64,000 nucleotides of DNA from Primula veris (lineage: Eukaryota; Streptophyta; Magnoliopsida; Ericales; Primulaceae). Under the pieces are notes generated by a model. That model had not been told where the DNA came from and searched no databases. It saw nothing but the letters and a program-made list of their open reading frames with translations. The position numbers and the translations under genes were made by a program. This document shows, piece after piece, positions 54,365 through 64,000 of this stretch. Position 1 is the stretch's first letter; each line of letters opens with the position of its first letter. The stretch lies in NCBI GenBank assembly GCA_963682055.1, contig OY821745.1, positions 22,565,342 to 22,629,341 on the forward strand, in the 5' to 3' direction.

Positions 54365-57300
54365 TCAAGGATAACTTTCGTATTCTACGTCATCGTCATA
54401 GAAGTTTTCTTCTTCGTCGGAATCGGGCTCGCATTCCACGTCAGAGTCTGATTCTTCGTCTACTGCCAAGTCAGCGGTTTCGTTTAAATATTGTTGCCTT
54501 AAGGGTCCATCCATACCCCCATCAGTAATAGGTTGACTCGAAGACCCTTCATAGTCTTGAAATGCATGCCTCTCAATTCTTCCGTCTGATCCCGATATGT
54601 GGATAACTGACCTAGCCTTAACATTACATACTGCCCACCATTCATCCGGCTCTGCTCCAAACCTTGTTGGGTAAGGCAAATAACATACTTGGATCGCTTG
54701 GGAGGCCAATATAAAAGGGTCATACTTTTGGTATTTTCCCTTCGAGTTTATACTAACAAGATTATACTTTTTGTCAATATGTATATTTTGTCGACTCGTG
54801 TTAAACCAATCACAGTTAAATAAAACCACCTTCTTAAGTGGCCACATCGGATACTCCAGCTCAATAACCTCAGTTAGAACACCATAGTAGTCGGTGGCAG
54901 AAGCAGATTCAGTGTAGTCTAAAGTGCCTTTTATGCAAACCCCACTGTTGGCAGTTTTCCGATTGGATGAGTGAACTTTCGTGTGAAAGACGAATCCATT
55001 CACAAAGAAGATCTGATACGTGTTGACTTCTTTCAAAGGTCCTTGTGAAAGGGATAATAAGAACTCATTATTATCGTTGTTTGTATTATTATCCTGCTCA
55101 GCCTATTCACACATTAAAAAATGAATTATAATTTTAAAACTCATAATATTGCTACATTGTTAACTTATGGGAAAAGAATTAAAACTCACATAGCGTTCAA
55201 ACCATGGGACGAAATGATTATCGATGCAATCTTCAAATTCAGCAGCATTCGTTGCAAAACCGGCATCGTACATGTCCTCTTTGAAAATGCTAGGAATTCA
55301 GTTCAAATAATGTTATTGGCTATAAAAAAACACTTATGCAACATATATATAACGAATTATTAAAATGATCACCTCAAATATTTCTGAGCCTCTGGACAAT
55401 TTGTGAGGATGTACCTCATTGCTGCTTTGTGTTCGTCCGGTTTAAGCCATCGCATTTTACATTTTCCAGCCGCACGACCCGGATGTGTAAAAATTGACAG
55501 ATTTCCAGGAATTATTGGCCGTTCTCCCCCATCATCATGTCGTTCAATCCGACTTCTCCATGCTTGAACTTCTGGCTTAAAATATATTGAGGAAAAATTA
55601 GCAGCTTCCTCGGTGACATACACATTTATCATCGACGCCTCAACACGATTCTTGTTCCTTGCACTCCTTTTAAGTTTTTCAAGAAACCTCTCACACGGAT
55701 ACATCCACCTATAATGCACTGGACCCGCAATTCTTGCTTCATATGACAAGTGAAGGGGGAGGTGTTCCATTATGTTGAAAAAACTTGGTGGAAAATGCAG
55801 TTCTAACTGGCACAATATAATTGGAATTTCCGCTTCAAGAAGCAGCATGTCTTCCACCGACAGAGTAATACATGTTAGGCGTTTGAAAAAGAGACTGAAT
55901 TCAGTCAAAACTTTATAAACCTTTTCGTCAAGTGTAAACCGAAATGCGATTGGGATCAGTCTTTGGATAAACACGTGACAGTCATGACTCTTCATACCAA
56001 ACAACTTGTTCTTTCTTAGATCAACACAACGACCTATATTAGATACACATCCATCTGAAAATTTAATTTTTTGCACCCAATCACAAAATGCTCTCTCTCT
56101 GTTCTCTTCCAAGAGTAAAATAAGCTCGATCATATTTTCCATCAGCAGTAGGATTAAACTGGGGACAGTTGCAGAGAGCATGAACATCCAGTCTTGACTT
56201 TAGATTATCCTTCGATTTTCCCTTCACATCAAAAACCGTATAAATACATTCTCAAAACAGTTTTTCTCCATATGCATAACATCGAGATTGTGTCGAATGA
56301 GGTTTCTTTCCAATACGGTAAATCCCAGAAAATACTACGTTTCTTCCATCCCCATCCCCCACCTGATTTACATATTGCGGCATTAGTTGCTACACCATCT
56401 ACGTCTGTAACTCTCTTCAATCCTAAATTGTCAATCCACGCTATTATATCTGTGCCAGATTTTAATTCTAGTGCGCATTCTTTTACACGTTTTTTCTGGG
56501 TAAAACTTTTTGTGTCTTTACGGTAACGATGTCCTGCGGGTAGAAACTTACGGTGACAATCAAAACAACTTACTTTACGCCCATGAGTCAGATAAATTCC
56601 TTTTGTTTCATGCATACAATGTGGGCAAGCTATCTTCCCCTGAGTGGTCCATCCAGATAGCATAGAATATGCGGGAAAATCACTAATTGTCCAAATTATA
56701 GCTGCTTTAAGGTCAAAATTTGTACCTAGAGAGCAATCATAGGTGTTAACTTCATACCTCCACAAGCGCTGCATATCCGCCATAAAGGGTTGCAAGTACA
56801 CATCAATCAGCTGTCCTGGATCTTTTGGTCCTGGAACTAGAACAGTTAGAAACATAAATTGTTCTTTCATGCACATTCCAGGAGGCAAGTTATATGGAGT
56901 TACTATAATCGGCCAACAAGAGTACTGTTTCCCAAAACAACCAAAGGGTGTAAAACCATCGACCATTAATCTCAGTCTAACAATGCGTGGCTCACTAGCA
57001 AACACTGGGTTCTTCATATTAAAGTGGCGCCATGCTTCTATATCTGATGGATGCTCTATTACGTCTGGATCAGTGTAATGCTCTGCTTGCCATCGCATGT
57101 GGCTAGCTATAGCTTCAGATTGGTACAATCGCTGTAATCGTGGTATCAAAGGTAAGTAATACATAACTGATTTTGGCTTACCATCATCACCACATCTCGA
57201 CTCATCACACACTTTACAACTATCTCTCTCACTATCAATACTCCAATAAATCATGCAATGGTTTATACATGCATGAATACGCTCGACCGGTAGTCCCAAA

Positions 57301-57998
57301 CCATGCAATGTCTTTTTCGTTTGATAAAAATGAGCAGGAAAAGTGTTGCCCTTAGGTAACATTTTCTTGACTGCACCCACAACCTTATTGTATGAATTCT
57401 CAGACATAAATGTGTTCGATTTTACGTTTATCATTAGGGACATTGCATCGAACGTTGATAAGTCAGCACCTTTGTACAAGGGTTGTTTGGTAGATCTCAT
57501 CATCTCATAAAAATCATGTGCTGCTAGGTTGGGTGTCTCAGTTGGGTACACAAAGTCAGGACCCGCCACATCCCTAATCATTCTCTGGAAAGGATTTGAA
57601 TTGCAGTCCATATCATCAACAACGTTATTGATAATTGGTTCGTAACTCTGTTGGAAGTCTGATCCACTCGAAGACTGGCCAACATGAAACTCCAGATTAT
57701 AGGCTTGATAAGTATTATATTCTGGTGGCAACCATGATTCCCCATGACTAGTCCATCTAAAATAATTTTCGACAAACCCATTCTTATAAAGATGTAGCTT
57801 AACATCATTAATGTGCTCAAATCGAGTATTCTGACATTTTCTAGAGGCACATGGACACCTAATCATATTTCCATTTTCAGATTCGCCATACTTAATAGCG
57901 AATGTAATAAATTCATCAACACCAAAACAAAAGCCGCTGGAAAGAAAACCTTCCGAATCTAGTCGGGCATACATCCACTCCCTATGAAAGTTGTTCAT
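54365..57998 (-). pseudogene. TNP2-type CACTA transposase, frameshifted
   Basis: It starts MNNFHREWMYARL at 57998, right after an AG. The N-terminus is a transposase-associated domain with RCPCASRKC; further on comes the transposase core with LMVDGFTPFG and GPKDPGQLIDVYLQP. The main frame holds to about 56313 (SIFWDLPYW). The reading then moves frame at about 56312 (to LIRHNLDVMHMEKN), about 56240 (to DVKGKSKDN) and about 56095 (to FCDWVQKIKFSDG), so at least three indels disable it. A DUF4218-like part follows (55369-56095; MKSHDCHV, WMYPCERFLEKLK), then exon-like pieces near 55190-55290 (DMYDAGF, VPWFERY). The last is 54365-55102, a DUF4216-like part (FNCDWF, WWAVCNVKAR) with an acidic tail. 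Confidence 0.85.
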
Positions 57999-58587
57999 TT
58001 TCTGTTGAAAAATTATTAACATTAACAGTAAAATCGATTAAGAAATTATACATAATTAACGATATGTTGAACAATAGTAATAATATATTATGAGTAACGA
58101 TGGGTAGAACAATACTAATATTGATACAATTAATTAAATTGTTACTTACTTCAATAACCACAACTGGTTGTCAAATTTACTTGAGTGTCGGACCATATGT
58201 GGAGTAAATTAATTGTGAATTTGACACTTGTTATCTGTGAAGTGGAAATGGGTTATATATCCTACACATGCAGTGACATAAAAGTGTCGGAATGGAGATG
58301 AAGCCTTATCCATAACGAAGATTTCTTTGATTTCGTTGAGCCACAACCACTTATATTCTGAACATGTGGGGTTTGATGTCTATCCTACATTTTCTCTCTA
58401 TTTTGTCACTATTCCGTATCTAACTACATAGGATTCTATACCATGATTAATTCCATCTATCTGTATCACATTATAGTTGCTGTATAAATGAGTTTGTGAT
58501 AATGATAAAATCTAGAGAAAAAAATTAGTTAAAAAATACTAGTATAAAAAACCGATTGTTTTTAAAAAAAGGTTAATTGCCGAAAAA
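57999..58587. other. spacer between transposase and the plus-strand small gene
   Basis: Divergent upstream regions of the transposase (minus) and the small gene (plus). A TCTGAACATGTGGGG word here (about 58358) recurs near 58970. No gene seen. Confidence 0.4.
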
Positions 58588-59679
58588 ATGTCTACAAGAA
58601 CGCAAAAGCTAATTAAAGCAATTATTAGACCCGGCGTCACGGAATTGTAAGTAATATTTTGCTATATTCAAAATTTAATTGTTGTTAGAATTTGTATTAA
58701 TGGTTTTGTATATTCAATAATTTATAATTTAATAATTTGTAATATTAAATTAAGTTTATGTTTGGTGTTGTATAAAGTTTTTGTTTATTTGTTAAATTTG
58801 AAAACTATTATGAATATTTTTTGAAGTTAAAATTCCTAAATTTTATAAACATCTCATAATTTTAAAATGTTAATAGCAATTGTGTTTGAACCTGTGACAT
58901 GTAAATACCCTGTCCATAGACTCCATACCAAGCTTTATTTGATTTCGGTAAGACTCAACCACTTATATTCTGAACATGTGGGGCATGTTATCTATCTTAC
59001 TTTATCTCTATAGTCCGTCACTACTCCGTTTCTAGATGTATTAATTATGTCATCCATCTGTGTCACAATATAGTTTCTGTGATATATGTTTGTTCAAATG
59101 TTAAACTTATATACTGAAACGTAAAAAGACCATACAAAAAATATGTTTAAACTTATATAATTTGTGTTAATTGTGTTATATATATTTTTAAAACAGGTTT
59201 GACCCAGTAGCGAAAAATGAATTTATTATAATTTTAAGAAACGACAATAGTTTAAGGGTATGACATGGTCGGATTTGGACAATAAAATGGTTGATTACTA
59301 CTGGAAGGAATTTCAGGTATTATTATTTATTAAATATTTTTTTTTACAGAAATTGTTAAATATGTCATTAATTTTGTTAAATATGTTGCAGAAATTGTTT
59401 TACTGGGAGGACGACGTTGCCACTAGAAATAATATAATTTGTTGTTTTTTGGATATGGGAAGAAAATACTATTACGAATGGATTGATAGCATGAAAGAAC
59501 TCACAGAGAGACCATCATATATTGAGGAAGAAATTTGGGAGTCATGGAAAGAAATGTGGGCAAAGGGACCTACTATGCGACCGTTAGATGTTGAACTCGC
59601 GGACGCAGATCCCTACGACCTTGTTAAAAATGAGAGCTGCAAGAGCTCAGAGGATGAAGGTTATCCGGACACGGATTAA
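58588..59679 (+). pseudogene. small CACTA-encoded gene with the TNPA-type middle domain (plus strand)
   Basis: Proposed exons: 58588-58646, 59197-59316, 59392-59679. Exon 1 to 2 joins in phase (VTE-LFDPVAKN), but exon 2 reaches a TGA at 59261-59263. The recognisable frame restarts at the ATG at 59260 (MTWSDLDNKM), so either there is a 1-nt shift or translation starts at 59260 (115 aa). The domain reads YYWKEFQ, an intron, then LFYWEDD, YYEWIDSM and EEEIWESWKEMW, followed by an acidic Ser/Glu/Asp tail. The intron after KEFQ falls where the TNPA-like gene has its intron after WREFE. A second acceptor lies 36 bp upstream at about 59349. Role unknown; it lacks the HGGSKS half of TNPA. Confidence 0.6.
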
Positions 59680-59861
59680 ATTTTATGTATGATTAACTTT
59701 ATGTCTATTGTTGTTTTCGAATAACTAGCGGGTGTTTTAATTTATGAATTAATAATTTGTAATATTGAATTAAGTTTATGTTTAATTTGTTTAATATTTT
59801 TGTTTATTTATTAAATTTAAAAACTATTATGGATACATAATAAACACTGAAAACCTTAGTG

Positions 59862-59904
<43 letters not shown>

Positions 59905-60360
59905 CTTTTAGCTATGAATTTTTGAGGAAAACACAAAAATTAATTACGCATGCTCCGAGAATCCCAGTGATGCAGTTGGCCTTATTCAATTTACGGTCAA
60001 CATTGTCAGACTTTTTGCATGCGTAGCAGTTAGTAATTTATTACACCACATTTGTGAGGAAACTGAGACGGACGTCTGTCACAATAATCATAATAGGACA
60101 ATATATTAAATATTTATACTTAATACAACAATTATTAAAAACAGATAAAGCATCGCAAATATCAAAAATAAAAAATAAAAAAAAATACAGTCGTTTAAAA
60201 CCGTAGTTTTTAGTACTTTTTAAAAATATTTATTAATATTAAAATATCCGAAAATGATAAAAATTAGTAAACATATTAAAAAGTTATTACAAATTATGAA
60301 AAACTTAAAACGAACCACATAAAACCATACATATTATAAATCGAAAATTATCTATTAAAT
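59680..60360. other. spacer between the two converging small genes
   Basis: Contains a (TA)n run at about 59859-59901. No gene seen. Confidence 0.5.
59859..59901. repeat. (TA)n microsatellite
   Basis: About 21 TA units in the 3' spacer of the two small genes. Confidence 0.9.
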
Positions 60361-60966
60361 CTATTGGCTTCCATCGCTTTCGATGATTATCGAAGTGTTT
60401 TCCGAGTTGTCGTCGATCACAATCGGTAACTCACCGGGATCAATTTCTCCCGGGCGATTGGTCCATACTTCCCAAATTTCATTATTCATCCAAAGAGGTT
60501 TATACTCCCTTATCATTATTGAAGATACCCATCTCGGATATTGGCTCTTGCATAATGCAATAAAAGCTTTGTAAACATCATCATCAATATCCAACATCCA
60601 TGTGTAATTGACCTTTACAATAAAATTTGTTAAATTAGTACATATTATTTTATGAAAAATAAATTATTGACAAAGTAATATAAATATCAAAATTAAAATT
60701 ACCTTGAATTGTTCAAAATAAAATAGTTTCAAATCAATTGAAATATTGTTCCAATCCCAACCATCTGACTCTTGTCGCTTGCAAAATATTTTTGGAAGCG
60801 TCTTTTTGATAGAAGGACAAATACTACAAAAAGAAAACATGCAAATATAATAAAAAATGGGTATCTATTAATAACACATAATTTATAATTATAATTAAAA
60901 ATGAATAACTTACACTTTTTCCGCTCGAGGATTATTTATCAAATGGATTGGTATGCGCAAACTCAT
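60361..60966 (-). CDS. small CACTA-encoded gene with the TNPA-type middle domain (minus strand, 141 aa)
   Basis: Three exons: 60914-60966, 60703-60823 and 60361-60612, all GT-AG, phases in agreement, no stop before the TGA/TAG end of the 141-codon frame. The middle reads DGWDWNNI, LFYFEQFK, intron, NYTWMLDIDDD, YPRWVSSIM and NNEIWEVWTNRP, then an acidic tail. It mirrors the plus-strand small gene (YYWKEFQ, YYEWIDSM, EEIWESWKEMW) and exons 2-3 of the TNPA-like gene (YWREFE, YSDWQYKL, KVWIAWKKSW) in motif order and in the intron position. It lacks the C-terminal half with HGGSKS. The two small genes converge. Function unknown; it could compete with or modify the TNPA-like protein (inference). 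Confidence 0.65.
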
Positions 60967-61159
60967 GTTCAAATTTCGGGCGATATGTCTTAATATATTT
61001 TGCAATGGTATGTTTATACTTTTTGGAATTTTGTTTAACAAGTGGGGAAAGATGAAAGATGAGGGGTTATATATAAAGTTATTTGGTGACGAAATAGTGA
61101 AGGAATTAATAAATTTTCAAAATACCAAGAGTCAATATAGGACGGTCAAAATACACGTA

Positions 61160-61560
61160 AAAGACATGACGTGTCAGTTAATTTATTATATATTATGTGA
61201 CGGATGGGAGACACAAATTCTGTCACCAATTAATTAACTGACACGCATGTAACTCTGTTAACAGGTAAAAAATATTGTGACATAACTGTGACGAATATAT
61301 TATTCTCCTTAGTTGACTTTTCAACAAAAATAAAAGGCCCACACTGGTCCCACTCTTTATTTTCTTTCGTCGCCAATCTGTAACAGAGTGTGTCACAAAC
61401 ATTTCTTAAAACCAAGTCAACTTCGCAGCTGCTTTGACTTTCGGTTTTGGTCGCCCTTTTGTCGCCAAATAGTCGCTAATGTTAACGGACATTCATGTGA
61501 CACTATTATGTCATAGGTTTGTAGCAGAATTAGCGAGTTAAGTTTGTGTAGCAGAATATC
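61160..61560. repeat. right subterminal repeats of the CACTA element
   Basis: GTGTCAGTTAAT, TGTGACG, GTGTCAC, GTCGCCAA and GTCGCTAA words in both orientations next to the right end, matching the style of the left side. TTAATTTATT and TTAATTAACTGACACG form a short inverted pair around 61175-61250. Confidence 0.7.
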
Positions 61561-61588
61561 GTCGTTATCTGACTGTTTTCTTGTAGTG

Positions 61589-61795
61589 ATTTAGCATTAT
61601 AAATTTTTTTCGGTTATGTTTCTAAAATGGATGTGGCTAAATTTTAGCAATAGATTAGCAACAAATTGTACTGCTAAAATTTAGTCACAAATAATTTTAC
61701 AACATAACTTAAAAAGTTTTATGATACTAAATGAATTTTTTATTGGAGTGAAAATCTCGACTCGATGGCCTTTCATTTACTAATAAACCTATATA
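61589..61795. other. flank with CACTA-like repeat words
   Basis: TGCTAAAATTTAG, TTAGCAACAAATT and TTAGTCACAAAT words occur at 61630-61700, outside the CACTA end. They suggest a second, older CACTA-type element. Similar words recur at 63230-63360. Confidence 0.35.
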
Positions 61796-61800
61796 ATATA

Positions 61801-62549
61801 TGTTAGGACCTCTTTTAGGGTCTCTCTTGTTGTCACTATTTTGAGAAACAATTATGTGTTTATATTTAACATTTTGTGTAGTACATGACAATTGCAAGCC
61901 AGTGACAAGTAGACCTGACCTGACCTGAGAACATCCAGAAGGTTGCATACTAATTCCAAGGAAAAATATCTTGAATATATGAAGAGTAACAATCAAGTCA
62001 GAATATTTCAGGAGATCAATGAACCATATTGGAGATATGGATGTGATCAATGCAGAGAAGATTGGAGAAAAGAAAGTAAATAAGTTAATTAAACGAACAT
62101 ATATGTGAATATTTTTTAAAGATCTATTTTACCTTGACTATTCAATCTTATAAAGCCTTTAGTATTATGTGTGCTTTTATATAGAATATTAAGAGATTTC
62201 TAGAGAGAGAATATAGCACGGAAATACACAATAAAATATAAATCAAGACGGGATGTCTTTGAGATATTGAGAGTTGTTTAGGTGAGTGATTTGTGAGATA
62301 GCCATATATGAGTGCATATGATTTGAGTTTCATTAGATTTACTAAACAATATCAACTAATATTGAGTGAGTGCACCACATAAGTGATCATAGATTTCAAG
62401 AAGAACTCCGTAATAAATTATTGTGTTTGATTACTTTATGTCAAAAGTTTTTCATTGTAACGTAGTTACAACTCAGTTGAAACATGTTTCAACTAGGCTG
62501 TAACTGAACTTGTGTAACTGCGTTCACAACTTACGCATAAAATTTTTCA
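61801..62549. mobile_element. solo LTR of a Copia element
   Basis: It starts TGTTAGGACC, the same ten bases as the LTR at 886, and ends TTTTTCA, 749 bp. ATATA stands on both sides (61796-61800, 62550-62554), though this is low-complexity and could match by chance. It contains GTTACAACTCAGTTGAAAC words like the repeats of the first LTR. No PBS or polypurine tract adjoins it. Confidence 0.65.
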
Positions 62550-62554
62550 ATATA

Positions 62555-64000
62555 TATAAGAATTTTGTTCTGGATTGTCTTTGTTTAATATTAGTAATTT
62601 AGTATTTATTATACATCTAAGTTAATAAAAAAAATATAATTCACGAGCAAAATAACACTAAATGGGCATAAAAATCATGTTGAGATTTTATTCATTATGG
62701 ACGAGATTGTTCATGATCGGCTCGATTCAAGCACGTTTATAAACTAGAGGCTGAGCAAGATTTTGTGACTCATTTAGTAAATGAGCCGAGTTTAGTCGGG
62801 CTTGGCTCGGCTCCTTTGCGACCTTAGCCCCACGATGACCAAGTTAGCAAGGTAATTAGATGCATCATCAATCAACCTCCAAAGGTAACTTTTTTGCTTT
62901 TGTTTGATTTTGTCACCAATACAAGATTTGGTTGGCTTTTTCAAAAGTTTAATCTTTTCCAATAATTTTTTGGCACGCAAGTAAATGTATCTGAAATTGT
63001 ACTAATTAATCCTCAAAAGGCCATATTTAGAGAGGTTATGATCAAACACCCCGATACAAAATTACACTATGTATTTTGGGAGTAAAGCATGAGAGGTCGA
63101 TCTGAAAAATAGTTAATTTATATACTTGGAGGTCAACATATTCACTCTCATAACGCTATTCTCCACTTTTTCTTCCCAAAACAGTTTATCTTCTTCAATT
63201 GCTTTATTCACTAAGCTATGTAACTAAAATAAAATGTTAGTTTAGCATCAGACGATTTGTTGCTAATTGAAAACTGTTGTTAAACTGTTGCTAAATTTAG
63301 CGACACTCGGTTTACTAGTATCAGTTTAGCAACATGACGTCTGATAGAAAACTGTCATTTATTTATAGAGTGTACTGGACTCAATTCTTGTGATCGTGCG
63401 ATTTGCATTTATGTTTACACGCTTTATACACATATATATATATATAGCATTCAATCCATGGAAATGATTAATAAATTCACCCTTCCTGAAAAAAGTACTA
63501 GTCCAAAGGTTATTAAAAATCCCGGAAGAAGAACTAGTGCATCGTGAACATGTAGATCTTTTACATTTCCATGTTATTAAAATTTTGATAGTACTGGGGT
63601 AAAAAGATTGTTGTTGCAGCGGCAGAGATAAATGAGAATATTATCAAAATATACAACTTTTTAAATCTAATTATGAAAAATTATAAATTAAAACTTTTAT
63701 TTTTAAAATATACAAATCAAAAATAAAATTGACATATCCACCACCACTCTCTCTCCATTTCTCTTTGTAAAACTTTCTATCCATTCGTTTATCTCTTATC
63801 TCTCTCTTATTTTGTCTATTCTACCTTTCTTTTCGCCTCTCTCTTTAACCGTCTTTGTCTGTGTTCGACTTTTTTCCAAATTTAGTGAAATTTTTAAAAA
63901 AAATGGGTTTTGAAAAAAACAGGGCAATTGGGTCGAATTTTATATCAAAAATGCAGGTTTTTTGGGTCGAATTTTATATCAAAAATGCAGGTTTTTAGGG
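62555..64000. other. gene-poor transposon debris to the window end
   Basis: Contains a hAT-like GAGCCGAG/GGCTCGGCTC patch (62690-62830) and CACTA-like GTTGCTAAATTTAGC words at 63230-63360. An AT-rich stretch at 63640-63720 resembles 46800-46870. No gene seen. Confidence 0.4.
63925..63999. repeat. tandem duplication at the window end
   Basis: GGGTCGAATTTTATATCAAA and the following ATGCAGGTTTTT occur twice in a row; the array may continue beyond the window. Confidence 0.8.

Larger units (their letters stand above)
48649..61588. mobile_element. CACTA (En/Spm-type) transposon, 12.94 kb
   Basis: The left end CACTACAAGAAAACAGTCAG is matched by the inverted right end; about 27 of the first 28 bp agree, with the single change at base 21. 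A 3-bp ATT duplication flanks it. Both ends carry many TGTGACA/GTCGCTAA-type subterminal words. It contains a TNPA-like gene, a TNP2-type transposase and two small genes with the TNPA middle domain. The transposase is frameshifted, so this copy is probably not autonomous, but the ends look usable in trans. Confidence 0.93.

Noticed and set aside
56229..57078. Plus-strand frames opposite the transposase
   Set aside because: Antisense shadows of a recognisable minus-strand transposase.

Overview
This is a plant nuclear genomic window, AT-rich with long low-complexity stretches. It has two interrupted host genes with GT-AG introns in a sea of transposable elements (LTR-Copia, LINE, CACTA/En-Spm, hAT, Mutator-like and MITEs). 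A dicot is likely, but the species cannot be read from the sequence. No rRNA, tRNA gene or CRISPR array was seen.

Layout. 1-2099: 3' end of a Copia-type retrotransposon (open reading frame, polypurine tract, LTR). 2436-9765 (minus): a complete 13-exon glycoside hydrolase family 1 (GH1) beta-glucosidase gene, 503 aa. 9.8-18.2 kb: gene-poor DNA with a ~650-bp minisatellite, a hAT MITE, CACTA-like debris and a piece of a TNPA-like transposon gene. 18.25-32.35 kb: nested retroelements. A decayed LINE fragment lies beside an old, decayed Copia element. That Copia was hit twice by a younger LTR family carrying CGACCGATCG palindromes: once leaving a solo LTR (TSD TGCTA), once leaving a three-LTR, two-internal-domain composite (TSD TGCAT) that encodes only Gag. 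35355-46560 (minus): a second, nearly identical 13-exon, 503-aa GH1 gene. Its intron 6 carries a ~2.8-kb hAT element with a ~1.5-kb Mutator-like element nested inside. 48649-61588: a 12.9-kb CACTA element with matching termini and a 3-bp ATT duplication. It carries a TNPA-like gene with two in-frame TAG codons, a frameshifted TNP2-type transposase, and two small three-exon genes pointing toward each other that repeat only the middle domain of the TNPA-like protein. 61.6-64 kb: a solo Copia LTR and further debris.

How it works together. The only host genes I can support are the two beta-glucosidases, a tandem duplication whose unit runs from about 2.12 to 9.99 kb and from about 35.08 to 46.78 kb. 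Every exon has the same length in both copies and both keep the catalytic glutamates, so both look functional. Their promoters are homologous only for about the last 220 bp before the start codon; beyond that different repeat-rich sequences abut each copy. The rest is mobile DNA, mostly non-autonomous or broken. The least ordinary items are the gag-only composite retroelement and the CACTA element with three related domain copies.
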